Source: Pseudoxanthomonas sp. 3HH-4
GTDB taxonomy: Bacteria; Pseudomonadota; Gammaproteobacteria; Xanthomonadales; Xanthomonadaceae
Reading direction: 5' to 3'
Length of the DNA stretch: 64,000 bases
NCBI RefSeq assembly: GCF_006716465.1
Contig: NZ_VFPB01000001.1
Coordinates: 388,483 to 452,482, forward strand
The notes beneath the pieces are model-generated. The model searched no databases. It worked only from the letters and a program-made list of their open reading frames with translations, and was not told the DNA's origin. The translations under genes and the position numbers were made by a program. Within the stretch, counting starts at the first letter, position 1, and each line of letters begins with the position of its first letter. Of the stretch, positions 47,453-56,049 are shown piece by piece.

Positions 47453-48382
47453 TCAATACTTGCTGAGCGTGCCATCCACGTCATCGGCCCAGGCATTGAT
47501 GCCGCCGGTGACGTTGTGGACGTTGGTGAAGCCCAGTGCGCGGAACTCTTCCGCTGCCTGCTGGCTGCGGCCGCCGCTGCGGCAGAGGAACGCGAGCGCG
47601 GTGTCCTTCGGCAGCGCTTCCAGTTCGGCGCGACCGTTGCCGTCGAAAGTCTTGAAGGGCAGCTTCACCGACGCGATGGTGCGTTCGTCGGCCGGGCGGA
47701 CGTCGACCAGCAGCGCTTCGCTGGCGCGGACCTTCGCATCGGCGTCCATCGGCGACAGCGCCTGCACCGGCTTGGGTGCATTGGGGTTGTCGATGGCCAG
47801 GCCCTTGCCGCGGATGTCGTCCACCCAGTCGATGGTGATGCCGTCGGCGCGTCGCGCGCTGGCCAGGTCGAACTGCACGCGCACGCCGTTGGATTCGCTG
47901 GCGATGGCGTTGGCGTCGAATTGCGCCAGCTGGAAGTTGGGCTGGTATTGCGCATTGATCGACAGCGCCAGCGCGGCGCCCGGGCCCGCATCGGCGACCG
48001 CGTTCTGCAGCATCTCGGCGGCCGCCGCGGTGATGGTGATCGCCGGCGGCGTGCGGTCGGGGGCCTGCAGGCCCAGCACGGTGGCCAGTTCGCCGGAGTT
48101 GGTCATCTGCTCGATGATGTCGCTGCCGCCGACGAGCTCGCCGTCGATGTACAGCTGCGGGATGGTCGGCCAGTCGCCGTAGACCTTGATGCCTTCGCGG
48201 ATCTCCTGGTCGGCCAGCACGTTGACGTGGGCGTAATCCACACCCAGCGCCGACAACGCGCCCACCGCCTTGGCCGAGAAGCCGCACTGCGGCATGGTGG
48301 GCTGGCCCTTCATGAACAGCACCACGCGGTTGGACTGCAGGAGGGATTCGATGCGCGAGCGCAGGGCGGGATCAAGGGACAT
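47453..48382 (-). CDS. Grx4-family monothiol glutaredoxin fused to A-type and rhodanese domains
   Basis: Protein of 309 residues with three parts. Residues about 1-105: CGFS monothiol glutaredoxin (FMKGQPTMPQCGFSAKAV, WPTIPQLYIDGELVGGSD). About 112-200: HesB/IscA-like fold (ITITAAAAEMLQNAVADAG) that has lost all the usual cysteines. About 215-309: rhodanese with active-site loop FLCRSGGRS. CGFS glutaredoxins carry Fe-S clusters with glutathione; the added rhodanese suggests sulfur handling. This architecture is seen in Xanthomonadaceae. Confidence 0.92.
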   Translation of the reverse strand: MSLDPALRSRIESLLQSNRVVLFMKGQPTMPQCGFSAKAVGALSALGVDYAHVNVLADQEIREGIKVYGDWPTIPQLYIDGELVGGSDIIEQMTNSGELATVLGLQAPDRTPPAITITAAAAEMLQNAVADAGPGAALALSINAQYQPNFQLAQFDANAIASESNGVRVQFDLASARRADGITIDWVDDIRGKGLAIDNPNAPKPVQALSPMDADAKVRASEALLVDVRPADERTIASVKLPFKTFDGNGRAELEALPKDTALAFLCRSGGRSQQAAEEFRALGFTNVHNVTGGINAWADDVDGTLSKY

Positions 48383-48448
48383 GGACAGGCACCGGTAAGC
48401 GTGAAGGACGAGCGGAGGGGGATTTTACGCCCCGTGGCATCATGGGGC

Positions 48449-49261
48449 ATGACCACGCCGGGAACACTGCATCGTCCGCCACGCCGTCCCGGCCTGATAT
48501 TGGGCCTGCTGGCGCTGTCGCAAGTGGGCGTGGCCTGGCTGTGGTGGCGGTTCGGCTGGACGGTCGGCCTACCCGTGATGATGGCCACGCACCTGCTGGT
48601 GGTCTGGGCCACGCTGTACCCGCGCGCCACCCTGTTCTGCCCGGCACTGTCGCGGCTGCCTACGGACGAGCGCGTGGTGTGGCTGACCATCGACGACGGC
48701 CCGTCCGATGAGACCCCGGCGATTCTGGATCTGCTGGACCGTCATGGGGCGAAGGCGACGTTCTTCCTGGTAGGCGAGCACGCGCTGGCACGGCCGGCGA
48801 GCGTGCAGGCCATCCGTGACCGCGGCCATGGCATCGGCAACCACAGCGCCAGCCATCCGGACACGCGGTTCTGGCGCCTGGGGCCGGGGGCGATGGAAGA
48901 CGAGATCGGCCGCAACCAGTCCATCCTGACCGCCATCACCGGCGATACGCCGCGCTGGTATCGCAGCGTGGTGGGCATGACCAACCCCTTCGTCGGCCTG
49001 TCGCTGAAGCGCCACGGCCTGGCCCGCGTGGCATGGAGCGCGCGCGGCTTCGATGGCGTCGACTGCCAGCCGGACGAGGTGCTGGCGCGGATCACTCGCG
49101 ACATCGCGCCCGGCGCCATCGTGCTGCTGCATGAAGGCGCGGCGCACGGCCACAACATCGCCATCCTTGCCGAACTGCTGGCATGGCTGGAGGTGGAGGG
49201 CTATCGCGCGGTGCTGCCGGAATCCGATACAGCCGCCGCCGCGGGCGTCGCCGTCGCGTAG
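48449..49261 (+). CDS. Polysaccharide deacetylase (NodB-domain) membrane protein
   Basis: Protein of 270 residues with two N-terminal hydrophobic segments (about 13-55) and a NodB domain: WLTIDDGPSDETPAILDLL (catalytic DD), GHGIGNHSASHPDTRFW (metal HxxxH), RWYRSVVGMTNP and IVLLHEGAAHG. It would deacetylate an N- or O-acetylated sugar at the cell envelope or a lipid-linked sugar, the target being unknown. The ATG at 48449 precedes the first membrane segment; the long upstream frame is a shadow of the Grx4 gene. Confidence 0.9.
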   Translation: MTTPGTLHRPPRRPGLILGLLALSQVGVAWLWWRFGWTVGLPVMMATHLLVVWATLYPRATLFCPALSRLPTDERVVWLTIDDGPSDETPAILDLLDRHGAKATFFLVGEHALARPASVQAIRDRGHGIGNHSASHPDTRFWRLGPGAMEDEIGRNQSILTAITGDTPRWYRSVVGMTNPFVGLSLKRHGLARVAWSARGFDGVDCQPDEVLARITRDIAPGAIVLLHEGAAHGHNIAILAELLAWLEVEGYRAVLPESDTAAAAGVAVA

Positions 49262-49318
49262 GGCACCCGCGCCCCGGATCGGGCGTGCCCGCGTTGCGGG
49301 TCCTGCGGGAACGTGCTT

Positions 49319-49744
49319 TCAGGCGCCATCCACGCCTTCTTCCACTATTTCCCGAAGCTGCGTGCGCAGCTGGTCATAGAGATCCACTACATCGAAACGC
49401 TCGCCGGCCTCGATCCTCTTGAGCAGCATGTCCTGGGGATGGAAGGTCAGGGTTGACCGAAGATACCGGATCGCCGGGTCCCGACCATACTCATCGCTGA
49501 TCATCCACCAGTCGTAGTCTGGCTCGGTGTTGACGAACACCTTGCCGAACGCCAAGCCCAGCGCCTGGATCGTGTATTCCGATTCCGGGTCGATCACCCC
49601 CGAATCGAGCGTGCGCTGGATCAGCAGCAGATCGCCTCTTGATCCATCGAGTTCGGCCTGTACGATATCCATCACGGTTTGCCGGGCATGGACCAACGAA
49701 CGGGCGATGCGCTCAATGTCGTCCCGGGTTGGAGCTTCAATCAT
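49319..49744 (-). CDS. DUF3806-like small protein
   Basis: Acidic protein of 141 residues without membrane segment. IQALGLAFGKVFVNTEPDYD, WWMISDEYGRDPAIRY and FHPQDMLLKRIEAGERFDVVDLYDQL resemble DUF3806, a fold seen in proteins of unknown function and in some immunity-type families. It stands alone on its strand between a deacetylase and an esterase. Confidence 0.75.
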   Translation of the reverse strand: MIEAPTRDDIERIARSLVHARQTVMDIVQAELDGSRGDLLLIQRTLDSGVIDPESEYTIQALGLAFGKVFVNTEPDYDWWMISDEYGRDPAIRYLRSTLTFHPQDMLLKRIEAGERFDVVDLYDQLRTQLREIVEEGVDGA

Positions 49745-49768
49745 CTGTGGTATCCGTGCATTGCGCCA

Positions 49769-50422
49769 TCACGCCATCGCCAGCAAGTGGTGCGCGACCG
49801 GAAATGCGAGGCGCGTCCATTCGGTGTACATCGCGGCGGAGGGATGCAGGCCGTCGTCGGCCAGCATCGCCGCTTCGCCACCGCGTGCGCGGCTGATGGC
49901 GGTGATGTCGACGAAAACGACGCCGCGCTGCGCGCAGACCTCGCGCGCAGCAAGGTTGTAGGCATCCAGCTCGCGTGCGATCTGCGCGACATCGCGGCCG
50001 GACTGCGCGGCGAACGGCGTGACGCCCCAGTCGGGGATCGACAGCACGAGCACGCGGTCGGGCCGGTTGCGCGCGAAGCCGATGGCGCGCCAGAGCAGGG
50101 CGGCGAACTGCGTGCGGTATTCATCCACGTCGCGGCCGCGGTACTGATTGTTCACGCCGATCAGCAGGGTGACGAAGTCGTGTTCGCCCAGCGGTTCGGC
50201 GGCGGTGATCGCGGCGTCCAGTTCGCCGGTCGTCCAGCCGGTGGTGGCGATGATGCGTGGGTCGCCGAGCAGCACGCCTTCCCTCCGCAACAGGCGCGCC
50301 AGCTGCATCGGCCAGCGGCCGGCTTCGTCCACGGCTTCGCCGATGGTGTAGGAGTCGCCGAGCGCGAGGTAGCGCAGCTCGGTGGTGAGGGCGGTGGTGT
50401 GGGGGGCGGAGATCGTGGTCAT
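49769..50422 (-). CDS. SGNH/GDSL hydrolase
   Basis: Esterase-type protein of 217 residues. Block I YLALGDSYTIGEAVDE (nucleophile Ser), block III GVNNQYRG (Asn), and block V DDGLHPSAAMYTEW (Asp and His) are all present. No signal peptide, so it is likely cytosolic; substrate unknown. It lies 24 bases upstream of the DUF3806-like gene in the same direction. Confidence 0.88.
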   Translation of the reverse strand: MTTISAPHTTALTTELRYLALGDSYTIGEAVDEAGRWPMQLARLLRREGVLLGDPRIIATTGWTTGELDAAITAAEPLGEHDFVTLLIGVNNQYRGRDVDEYRTQFAALLWRAIGFARNRPDRVLVLSIPDWGVTPFAAQSGRDVAQIARELDAYNLAAREVCAQRGVVFVDITAISRARGGEAAMLADDGLHPSAAMYTEWTRLAFPVAHHLLAMA

Positions 50423-50450
50423 GGGCGAATGATGCGCTCTTCGGATCTAC

Positions 50451-50601
50451 TGTAGGAGCGACGTGAGTCGCGACCGTGAATCCGGGCGGCCTGGAAGATG
50501 TCGAGCACCCGAGACTTCGCCAGCGGCGGTGCCCTGCTCGCGCTCGAACAGAGCCCCACGTTTGGTCGCGGCGTGTGGTCGCGACTCACGTCGCTCCTAC
50601 A
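50451..50601. repeat. REP-like inverted pair (GTAGGAGCGACGTGAGTCGCG family), pair 2
   Basis: TGTAGGAGCGACGTGAGTCG starts at 50451 and CGCGACTCACGTCGCTCC lies near 50580-50597, in opposite orientation about 100 bases apart. The pair fills the gap between the GDSL gene and the aminotransferase. No gene is seen in the gap. Confidence 0.85.
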
Positions 50602-50613
50602 GGGGCAACGCGC

Positions 50614-51894
50614 TTACGCCGCCGCCGGCCGCGATTTGCCCTTGATCGGCACCACCTTGGTGGCCGCTTCTGCGCGGCGCGACAGGGCGCGGTCGATGCG
50701 GGCGAAGACTTCGCGCATCGTGGCCGCTTCCGGCAGCAGGGTGACGCGGAAGTGGTGGCGGTACGGCACGTTGAAGCTGGAGCCGGGCACGACCAGCACG
50801 CCTTCGGTTTCCATCAGCTCGAGCGCGAACGCATGGTCGTCGAAGCCCTTGACCGCATCGCCGACCACCGCCGGGAACGCGTAGAGCGCACCGGCCGGAT
50901 TCACCAGGTCCAGGTGCGGGCTGGCCTCGCAGGCCTCGATCACCGCGCGGCGGGTTTCGTACAGGCGGCCACCCGGCGCGCACAGCGCGCTGATGGTGTC
51001 AGGGCCGTTGACCGCGGCTTCGATGGCGTACTGACCGGGCACGTTGGCGCACAGGCGCAGCGCGCTGAGCAGGTCCATCGCATGCAGGAAATCGCGCACC
51101 ACGTCGCCGTGGCCGGACACCATGCCCCAGCCCACGCGCCAGCCGCAGGCGCGGTGCACCTTGCTCAGGCCGCTGAAGGTGATGCACGGCACGTCGCCCG
51201 CGAGCGGCGCCACCGGCACGAAGGTCGCACCGTCGTACAGCACCTGGTCGTAGATCTCGTCGACCATCAGCAGCAGGCGGTGCTTGGCCGCGATGGCGAC
51301 GATGCGCTCCAGCAGCTCGCGCGGGTAGGTCGCGCCGGTGGGATTGTTCGGGTTGATCAGCACGATGGCGCGGGTGCGTGAACTGATCAGTTGCTCGATC
51401 TCGTTCGGATCGGGCTGGAAGTCGTTCTCGGGATCGCAGCGGTAATAGACCGGGCGGCCGTCGTTGAGGATGGTGGCGGCCGACCACAGCGGATAGTCGG
51501 GCGAGGGCACCAGCACCTCGTCTCCGGGGTTGAGCAGGGCACGCAGCGACAGGTCGATCAGTTCCGACACGCCGTTGCCGACGAACACGCGGTCCGGATG
51601 CGCATCGGGCGCGCCGCGCGTGGCGTAGGCGGATGCGATGGCCTCGCGCGCCGAGGGCAGGCCCTGCTGGTGCGTGTACGGGTCGGTGCGGCCCATGTCG
51701 TCGGCAATCGCGCGCTGCAGGTGTTCCGGCGCACGGAAACCGAACGCGCCCGGATTGCCGATGTTGAGCTTGATCAGCTTCTGGCCCCGCGCCTCCAGCT
51801 CCCGGGCTCGCCGCGCCAGTTCGCCCCGGATCTCGTAGCGGACTTCGGACAGGCGTTCGCGCGTGGCGAGCGGTTTGACGGGAGGGGTGGACAT
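50614..51894 (-). CDS. alaA: Alanine-synthesising aminotransferase (AlaA-type)
   Basis: PLP-dependent class I/II aminotransferase of 426 residues. KLNIGNPGAFGFRAPEHL and DPYTHQQGLPSAREAIA near the N-terminus match AlaA/YfbQ; NPNNPTGATY binds PLP, VDEIYDQVLYDG follows, and the Schiff-base lysine is in TFSGLSKVHRACGWRVGW. It converts pyruvate and glutamate to alanine and 2-oxoglutarate. A basic C-terminal extension (RAEAATKVVPIKGKSR) is slightly longer than usual. Confidence 0.92.
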   Translation of the reverse strand: MSTPPVKPLATRERLSEVRYEIRGELARRARELEARGQKLIKLNIGNPGAFGFRAPEHLQRAIADDMGRTDPYTHQQGLPSAREAIASAYATRGAPDAHPDRVFVGNGVSELIDLSLRALLNPGDEVLVPSPDYPLWSAATILNDGRPVYYRCDPENDFQPDPNEIEQLISSRTRAIVLINPNNPTGATYPRELLERIVAIAAKHRLLLMVDEIYDQVLYDGATFVPVAPLAGDVPCITFSGLSKVHRACGWRVGWGMVSGHGDVVRDFLHAMDLLSALRLCANVPGQYAIEAAVNGPDTISALCAPGGRLYETRRAVIEACEASPHLDLVNPAGALYAFPAVVGDAVKGFDDHAFALELMETEGVLVVPGSSFNVPYRHHFRVTLLPEAATMREVFARIDRALSRRAEAATKVVPIKGKSRPAAA

Positions 51895-51987
51895 GGCGAC
51901 GACCGCGAAAGGGCGAAAGCGGGAAGGAGGGGCAGCTTAACGGATATTTAGCCTGTCCGGCCCCGCCGGCTTCAGCCCCCGTCTAGA

Positions 51988-53121
51988 ATGCGCGCCATGC
52001 CCGAAACCCCTGCTCCCAGCGTGTCCGACGTCACCCTTCTGCGGTCCATTGGCTGGCCCTACACGGGTGAACCGGAGGACTGCGCATGGCGCGAGGCCAT
52101 GGCGGCACACCCGACGGCCACCCCGGCGCGCGTTATCGAGCAGCACCGCTCTGGCTACGTGGTCGCCGATGCGCCCGGCATGGGGGTGAAGGCCGAGTCG
52201 CTGCCGGAGTGGCAGCGCCCCCGTTTTCCGGCGCATGAGCGACCGGCCGTCGGCGACTGGGTGCTGCTGGAAGACGCGGCATCGAAGCGTCCCCGCATCG
52301 TCGCCCTGCTGCCGCGCCATACCGGCATCAAGCGCGGCGCGGCCGGCGAGCATTACCACCAGCAGGTGATCGCGGCGAACATCGATACCGTGTTCATCGT
52401 CTGTGGCCTGGATGCCGACTTCAATCCGCGCCGGATCGAACGCTACCTGCTGCTGGTCGGCGGTGGCGGCGCGCAGCCGGTGGTCGTGCTGACCAAGGCC
52501 GATCGCACCGAGTACGCCGACGACGCGGTCGAGGTGCTGGCCGACCTCACCGCGCAGGGCGTGCCGGTGTTCACCGTGAATGCGAAGGATCCCGCCAGCG
52601 TCGCGCAGCTGGCACCGTGGCTGGATCCAGGCCACACCGTGGTGCTGGTCGGCTCGTCCGGCGCCGGCAAGTCCACGATCACCAACACGCTGCTCGGCGA
52701 CGAGCGCATGAAGACCGGCGAAGTGCGCGAGAGCGATTCGCGCGGGCGCCACACCACCACCTACCGCGCGCTGATTCCGCTGCCGGCCGGTGCGTGCCTG
52801 ATCGACACGCCCGGCATGCGCGAGCTCAAGCCCACCGGCGAGGAAGACCTGGCCGACGGCGGTTTCGCCGACATCGAAGCGCTGGCCGCGCAGTGCAAGT
52901 TCCGCGACTGCTCGCACGATCGCGAACCGGGCTGCGCGGTACGCGCAGCGATCGACAGCGAGGAGCTGGACGAAGGCCGGTTCCTCAACTACCTCAAGTT
53001 GCGCGACGAAGTCGCCGCCGCCGCCGATAAGCTGGCCTCGCGCCTGGCCGACAAGGCCAATGCGAAGGTGCAGAACAAGGCGTTGAACAAGCGGCTCACC
53101 GACAAGTACGGCAAGCGCTGA
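51988..53121 (+). CDS. rsgA: Ribosome small subunit-dependent GTPase A
   Basis: Circularly permuted GTPase of 377 residues acting in 30S maturation. An OB-like N-domain comes first, then the permuted motifs TKAD, GSSGAGKSTITNTLL, DSRGRHTTTYRAL and DTPGMREL, and a C-terminal zinc knuckle CKFRDCSHDREPGC. The C-terminus is rich in Lys/Ala (ADKANAKVQNKALNKR). Start at 51988 or the ATG at 51997. Confidence 0.95.
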   Translation: MRAMPETPAPSVSDVTLLRSIGWPYTGEPEDCAWREAMAAHPTATPARVIEQHRSGYVVADAPGMGVKAESLPEWQRPRFPAHERPAVGDWVLLEDAASKRPRIVALLPRHTGIKRGAAGEHYHQQVIAANIDTVFIVCGLDADFNPRRIERYLLLVGGGGAQPVVVLTKADRTEYADDAVEVLADLTAQGVPVFTVNAKDPASVAQLAPWLDPGHTVVLVGSSGAGKSTITNTLLGDERMKTGEVRESDSRGRHTTTYRALIPLPAGACLIDTPGMRELKPTGEEDLADGGFADIEALAAQCKFRDCSHDREPGCAVRAAIDSEELDEGRFLNYLKLRDEVAAAADKLASRLADKANAKVQNKALNKRLTDKYGKR

Positions 53122-53152
53122 CCGCCAAGGTTAGTCAGTAGGAGTGAGGTCC

Positions 53153-53425
53153 ATGCGCGTTGATCTAGCGCTTTTCGATGGCGATGAGTTGTTGGATCGT
53201 GGCGAGCTTTCAGTGGGCAGCACAGAGCTGACCAGTGCATTTGCCCTGTTCCAGGCAACTTACAAGCTGGGACCGGATGCAGCCGACATCGTCCTCGCCG
53301 ATTTCCTGGCTCACATAGATCTCAAGACTGTCAACCTTGATATGCCCATCCATGAGTCAGCGGATTGGGAATCTATCGAGGTAGGCAGGTACACACTGAC
53401 TTTCTGGTGCCGACTGGATGCCTGA
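53153..53425 (+). CDS. Unknown small acidic protein
   Basis: Protein of 90 residues (MRVDLALFDGDELLDRGELS to FWCRLDA), no membrane segment, no recognised family. A strong AGGAGTGAGG precedes the ATG at 53153. The stretch is AT-richer than its neighbours and follows rsgA by 31 bases, which suggests a recently acquired or orphan gene. It resembles small two-layer alpha/beta immunity-type proteins in size and charge only. Confidence 0.7.
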   Translation: MRVDLALFDGDELLDRGELSVGSTELTSAFALFQATYKLGPDAADIVLADFLAHIDLKTVNLDMPIHESADWESIEVGRYTLTFWCRLDA

Positions 53426-53456
53426 CAATGCCGGTGATGGTCGGGATGAGGGTCGA

Positions 53457-54659
53457 TCAATCCCAAAGGTTGATGAACCCGGTAATGATCAACGCATTGC
53501 TGAAGTCGATGAAGAACGCGCCCACCAGCGGCGCCACCAGGAAGGCGCGCGGCGCCATGCCGTAGCGCTCCACCAGCGTACGCATCACCGCCATTGCATT
53601 CGCTGTGGTGCCGAGCATGAAGCCGATGAAGCCGCCTCCCATCACGGCGGCGTCGTAGTCACGGCCCATCACGCGGAACACCACGCCGCAGAACAACGCC
53701 ACCAGCGCCGCCTGCAGCGCCAGGTTGACCAGCAGTGGCGCGGCCAGTCCCGCCAGTTCCCAAAGCTTGAGGTTCATCAGCGCCACGGCCAGGAACAGCG
53801 ACAGGCACACGTTGCCGACCAGGTCGGTGGTCGCCACCGGCAGACCGATCCAGTGGGTGCGATCGTCGATGTAGCGGATCATCGCGCCCACCAGCATCGC
53901 GCCGACGTAGGCTGGCAGGGTCATGCCGATGGCCTCCAGGCCATTGCTGACCCCCGCACCCAGCCACATCGCCACCAGGATCACCACGATGCTCTTCAGG
54001 GCGGCGTGCTCGCGCGTGGCGAAGTCGGGCGTATCGCGCGCGCCCGCGGGCTCTGCCGCGGATTCGTCCGGCGCGCCCAGGCGCACGCCGCCGTAGAGCT
54101 TGTGGCGGCGGATCAGCACCGTGGCCACCGGGCCACCGATCAGGCCACCGCACAGGATGCCCGCCATCGCCGCCGCGACCGCGATGGATTCCGCCCCGGC
54201 CACGCCGGCCTGTTCGAACAGCGGCGCGAACGCGAGGCCGGTCGCGGGACCGCCGGTCAGTGTCGTGGAGCCCGCCAGCACGCCGAACAACGGATGCAGG
54301 CCGAAGCCCATCGCCACGGCCATGCCCAGCAGGTTCTGCACGATGGCGAATCCGGTGGCGAGCAGCAGGAACACCACCACCTGGCGGCCGCTGATCTTCA
54401 GCAGCGCCACGCTGGCGTTGACGCCGATGGTGGTGAAGAACGCGATCATCAACGGCGTCTGCAGGCTGGTGTCCAGCGTGAACAGCGTGATGTCGTGCCT
54501 GCGTGCCAACAGCACCCCCAACGCGACGACCAGGCCGCCGATCACCGGTGCGGGCAGGTTGTAGCGGGAGAACAGCGGGACGACGCGGCAGAGCGCATAC
54601 CCGAGGAAAAGGGCCAGGCCGGCGAAGGCCAGTGTCTGTACCGCATCGAGCTCCAGCAT
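53457..54659 (-). CDS. gltS: Sodium/glutamate symporter
   Basis: Membrane protein of 400 residues with ten or more hydrophobic segments in two halves. LPAPVIGGLVVALGVLLARR, FFTTIGVNASVALLK and GSTTLTGGPATGLAFAPLFE are GltS family signatures, the same glycine-rich loops recurring in the second half (GAMLVGAMIRYIDD, MGGGFIGFMLGTTANAMAVM). It imports glutamate with Na+. It is convergent with the small unknown gene at 53153. Confidence 0.93.
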   Translation of the reverse strand: MLELDAVQTLAFAGLALFLGYALCRVVPLFSRYNLPAPVIGGLVVALGVLLARRHDITLFTLDTSLQTPLMIAFFTTIGVNASVALLKISGRQVVVFLLLATGFAIVQNLLGMAVAMGFGLHPLFGVLAGSTTLTGGPATGLAFAPLFEQAGVAGAESIAVAAAMAGILCGGLIGGPVATVLIRRHKLYGGVRLGAPDESAAEPAGARDTPDFATREHAALKSIVVILVAMWLGAGVSNGLEAIGMTLPAYVGAMLVGAMIRYIDDRTHWIGLPVATTDLVGNVCLSLFLAVALMNLKLWELAGLAAPLLVNLALQAALVALFCGVVFRVMGRDYDAAVMGGGFIGFMLGTTANAMAVMRTLVERYGMAPRAFLVAPLVGAFFIDFSNALIITGFINLWD

Positions 54660-54762
54660 GCTGCCCCCGCAACCGATGGAAGAGGGTCGAGCATAGTCGA
54701 GGCGCGGGCGCTTGTGCCGGCCGCTCCATGCACTGGGCTAAAGTGTGACGGAAGGAGGACGC

Positions 54763-56001
54763 ATGCCGGCCGACATCGCCCATCACGCCGCACTCGACGC
54801 ACGCCTGGTCCGGGCCGTGCGCGGCATCAAGCTGCTGAGCCTGGCCAGCTGGCCGGCCGATGTGCAGGCGCCATTCCTGGACGGCGTGGCGCGCGGACAG
54901 CCGCAGCTGCCGGTGATCGCCTATCCGCGCCTGGATTTCAGCGAGGCGCGCCGCGAACTCGCGGATGTCGCAGCGGCCGCCGACGATGCGCATCCGCTCG
55001 GTCGCTACCTGCGCGAATCCGTGCACAGCTGGGACATCGCCGCGCAGTTGCTGGAATCCTTGGGCACGCCGGCGGTGACCACCCATTCGGTTGCCCTGTT
55101 CGGCACGCCGGAGGCATGCCTGCCCGGCGACGGCCCCACCACGCGCGATGCCGCCGGTCACTTCATCGCCATCGCCAACGAACTGGACCACGAACTGCTC
55201 GCGCCGGAGGAACAGATCCCGGTGTCGGCAACGGCATTGCAGCTGCAGTTGCAGGCGGACCTGGACGACTTCTTCGATGGCCGCGTCATCACCGTGGAGC
55301 TGGACCGCAACCTGATCGCGAAGGCTGCTGCAGGCGCCACCCGCATCCGCCTGCGCCACGGCGCGGCCTTCAGCGACTACGACCGCCGCCAACTGCTGCA
55401 GCACGAGGCGCTGGTGCATTCGCTGACCGCGTTGAATGGTCGCGAGCAGACGGTGCTGCCCAGCCTGGCGCTGGCGTCGCCGCGCGTCACCGCCACCCAG
55501 GAAGGGTTGGCGACGTTCGCCGAGCAGATCACCGGCAGCATCGACATCGAGCGGATGAAGCGCATCAGCCTGCGTATCGAGGCGGTGGCGATGGCGCTGG
55601 CCGGCGCCGACTTCATCGAAGTCTTCCGCTACTTCACCGACGCGGGCCAGAACCCCGCCGAGAGCTTTTCGTCCGCGCAGCGCGTGTTCCGTGGCGTGCC
55701 GACATCCGGAGGTGCGGCCTTCACCAAGGACACCGTCTACCTGCGTGGCCTGATCGGCGTACACACGTTCTTCCGCCGCTCGCTGCAACAGGATCGCCTG
55801 CGGGTGTGCCGTCGCCTGTTCGCCGGCAAGATGACGCTGGAGGACGTGACGATGTTCGAGCCGATGTTCGAAGCCGGCGTGCTGGTGCCGCCGCGCTGGC
55901 TGCCAAGCTGGGTCAGCCGCGCCAATGGCCTCGCGGGGATGCTGGCGTTCTCGCTGTTCGCCAACCGCATCCGCCTGGACCGGTTGTCGGACGACACCTA
56001 G
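54763..56001 (+). CDS. DUF1704 QEGLA-motif metallopeptidase-like protein
   Basis: Protein of 412 residues of the 'flavohemoglobin expression-modulating QEGLA motif' family. HEALVH gives an HExxxH metal motif (about residue 211), followed 30-40 residues on by ATQEGLATFAEQI. The same motifs mark the eukaryotic tyrosine carboxypeptidases MATCAP/TMCP, so a peptidase activity is plausible, but no bacterial substrate is known to me. Start at 54763 has GGAGGA 5 bases upstream; a GTG at 54745 is in frame. Confidence 0.88.
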   Translation: MPADIAHHAALDARLVRAVRGIKLLSLASWPADVQAPFLDGVARGQPQLPVIAYPRLDFSEARRELADVAAAADDAHPLGRYLRESVHSWDIAAQLLESLGTPAVTTHSVALFGTPEACLPGDGPTTRDAAGHFIAIANELDHELLAPEEQIPVSATALQLQLQADLDDFFDGRVITVELDRNLIAKAAAGATRIRLRHGAAFSDYDRRQLLQHEALVHSLTALNGREQTVLPSLALASPRVTATQEGLATFAEQITGSIDIERMKRISLRIEAVAMALAGADFIEVFRYFTDAGQNPAESFSSAQRVFRGVPTSGGAAFTKDTVYLRGLIGVHTFFRRSLQQDRLRVCRRLFAGKMTLEDVTMFEPMFEAGVLVPPRWLPSWVSRANGLAGMLAFSLFANRIRLDRLSDDT

Positions 56002-56049
56002 CCACAAAGTGCTAGCCGCGCCGTCAGCCGCCGATGGCACACTGGCGGC

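Noticed and set aside
49262-49318. GC-rich symmetry after the deacetylase gene (GGGCAC...GTGCCC)
   Set aside because: The stem is interrupted and has no T tract; too weak to call a terminator.
53418-56015. 865-codon plus-strand frame across gltS and the DUF1704 gene
   Set aside because: Overlaps two real genes in wrong frames and has repetitive His/Arg/Gln composition.
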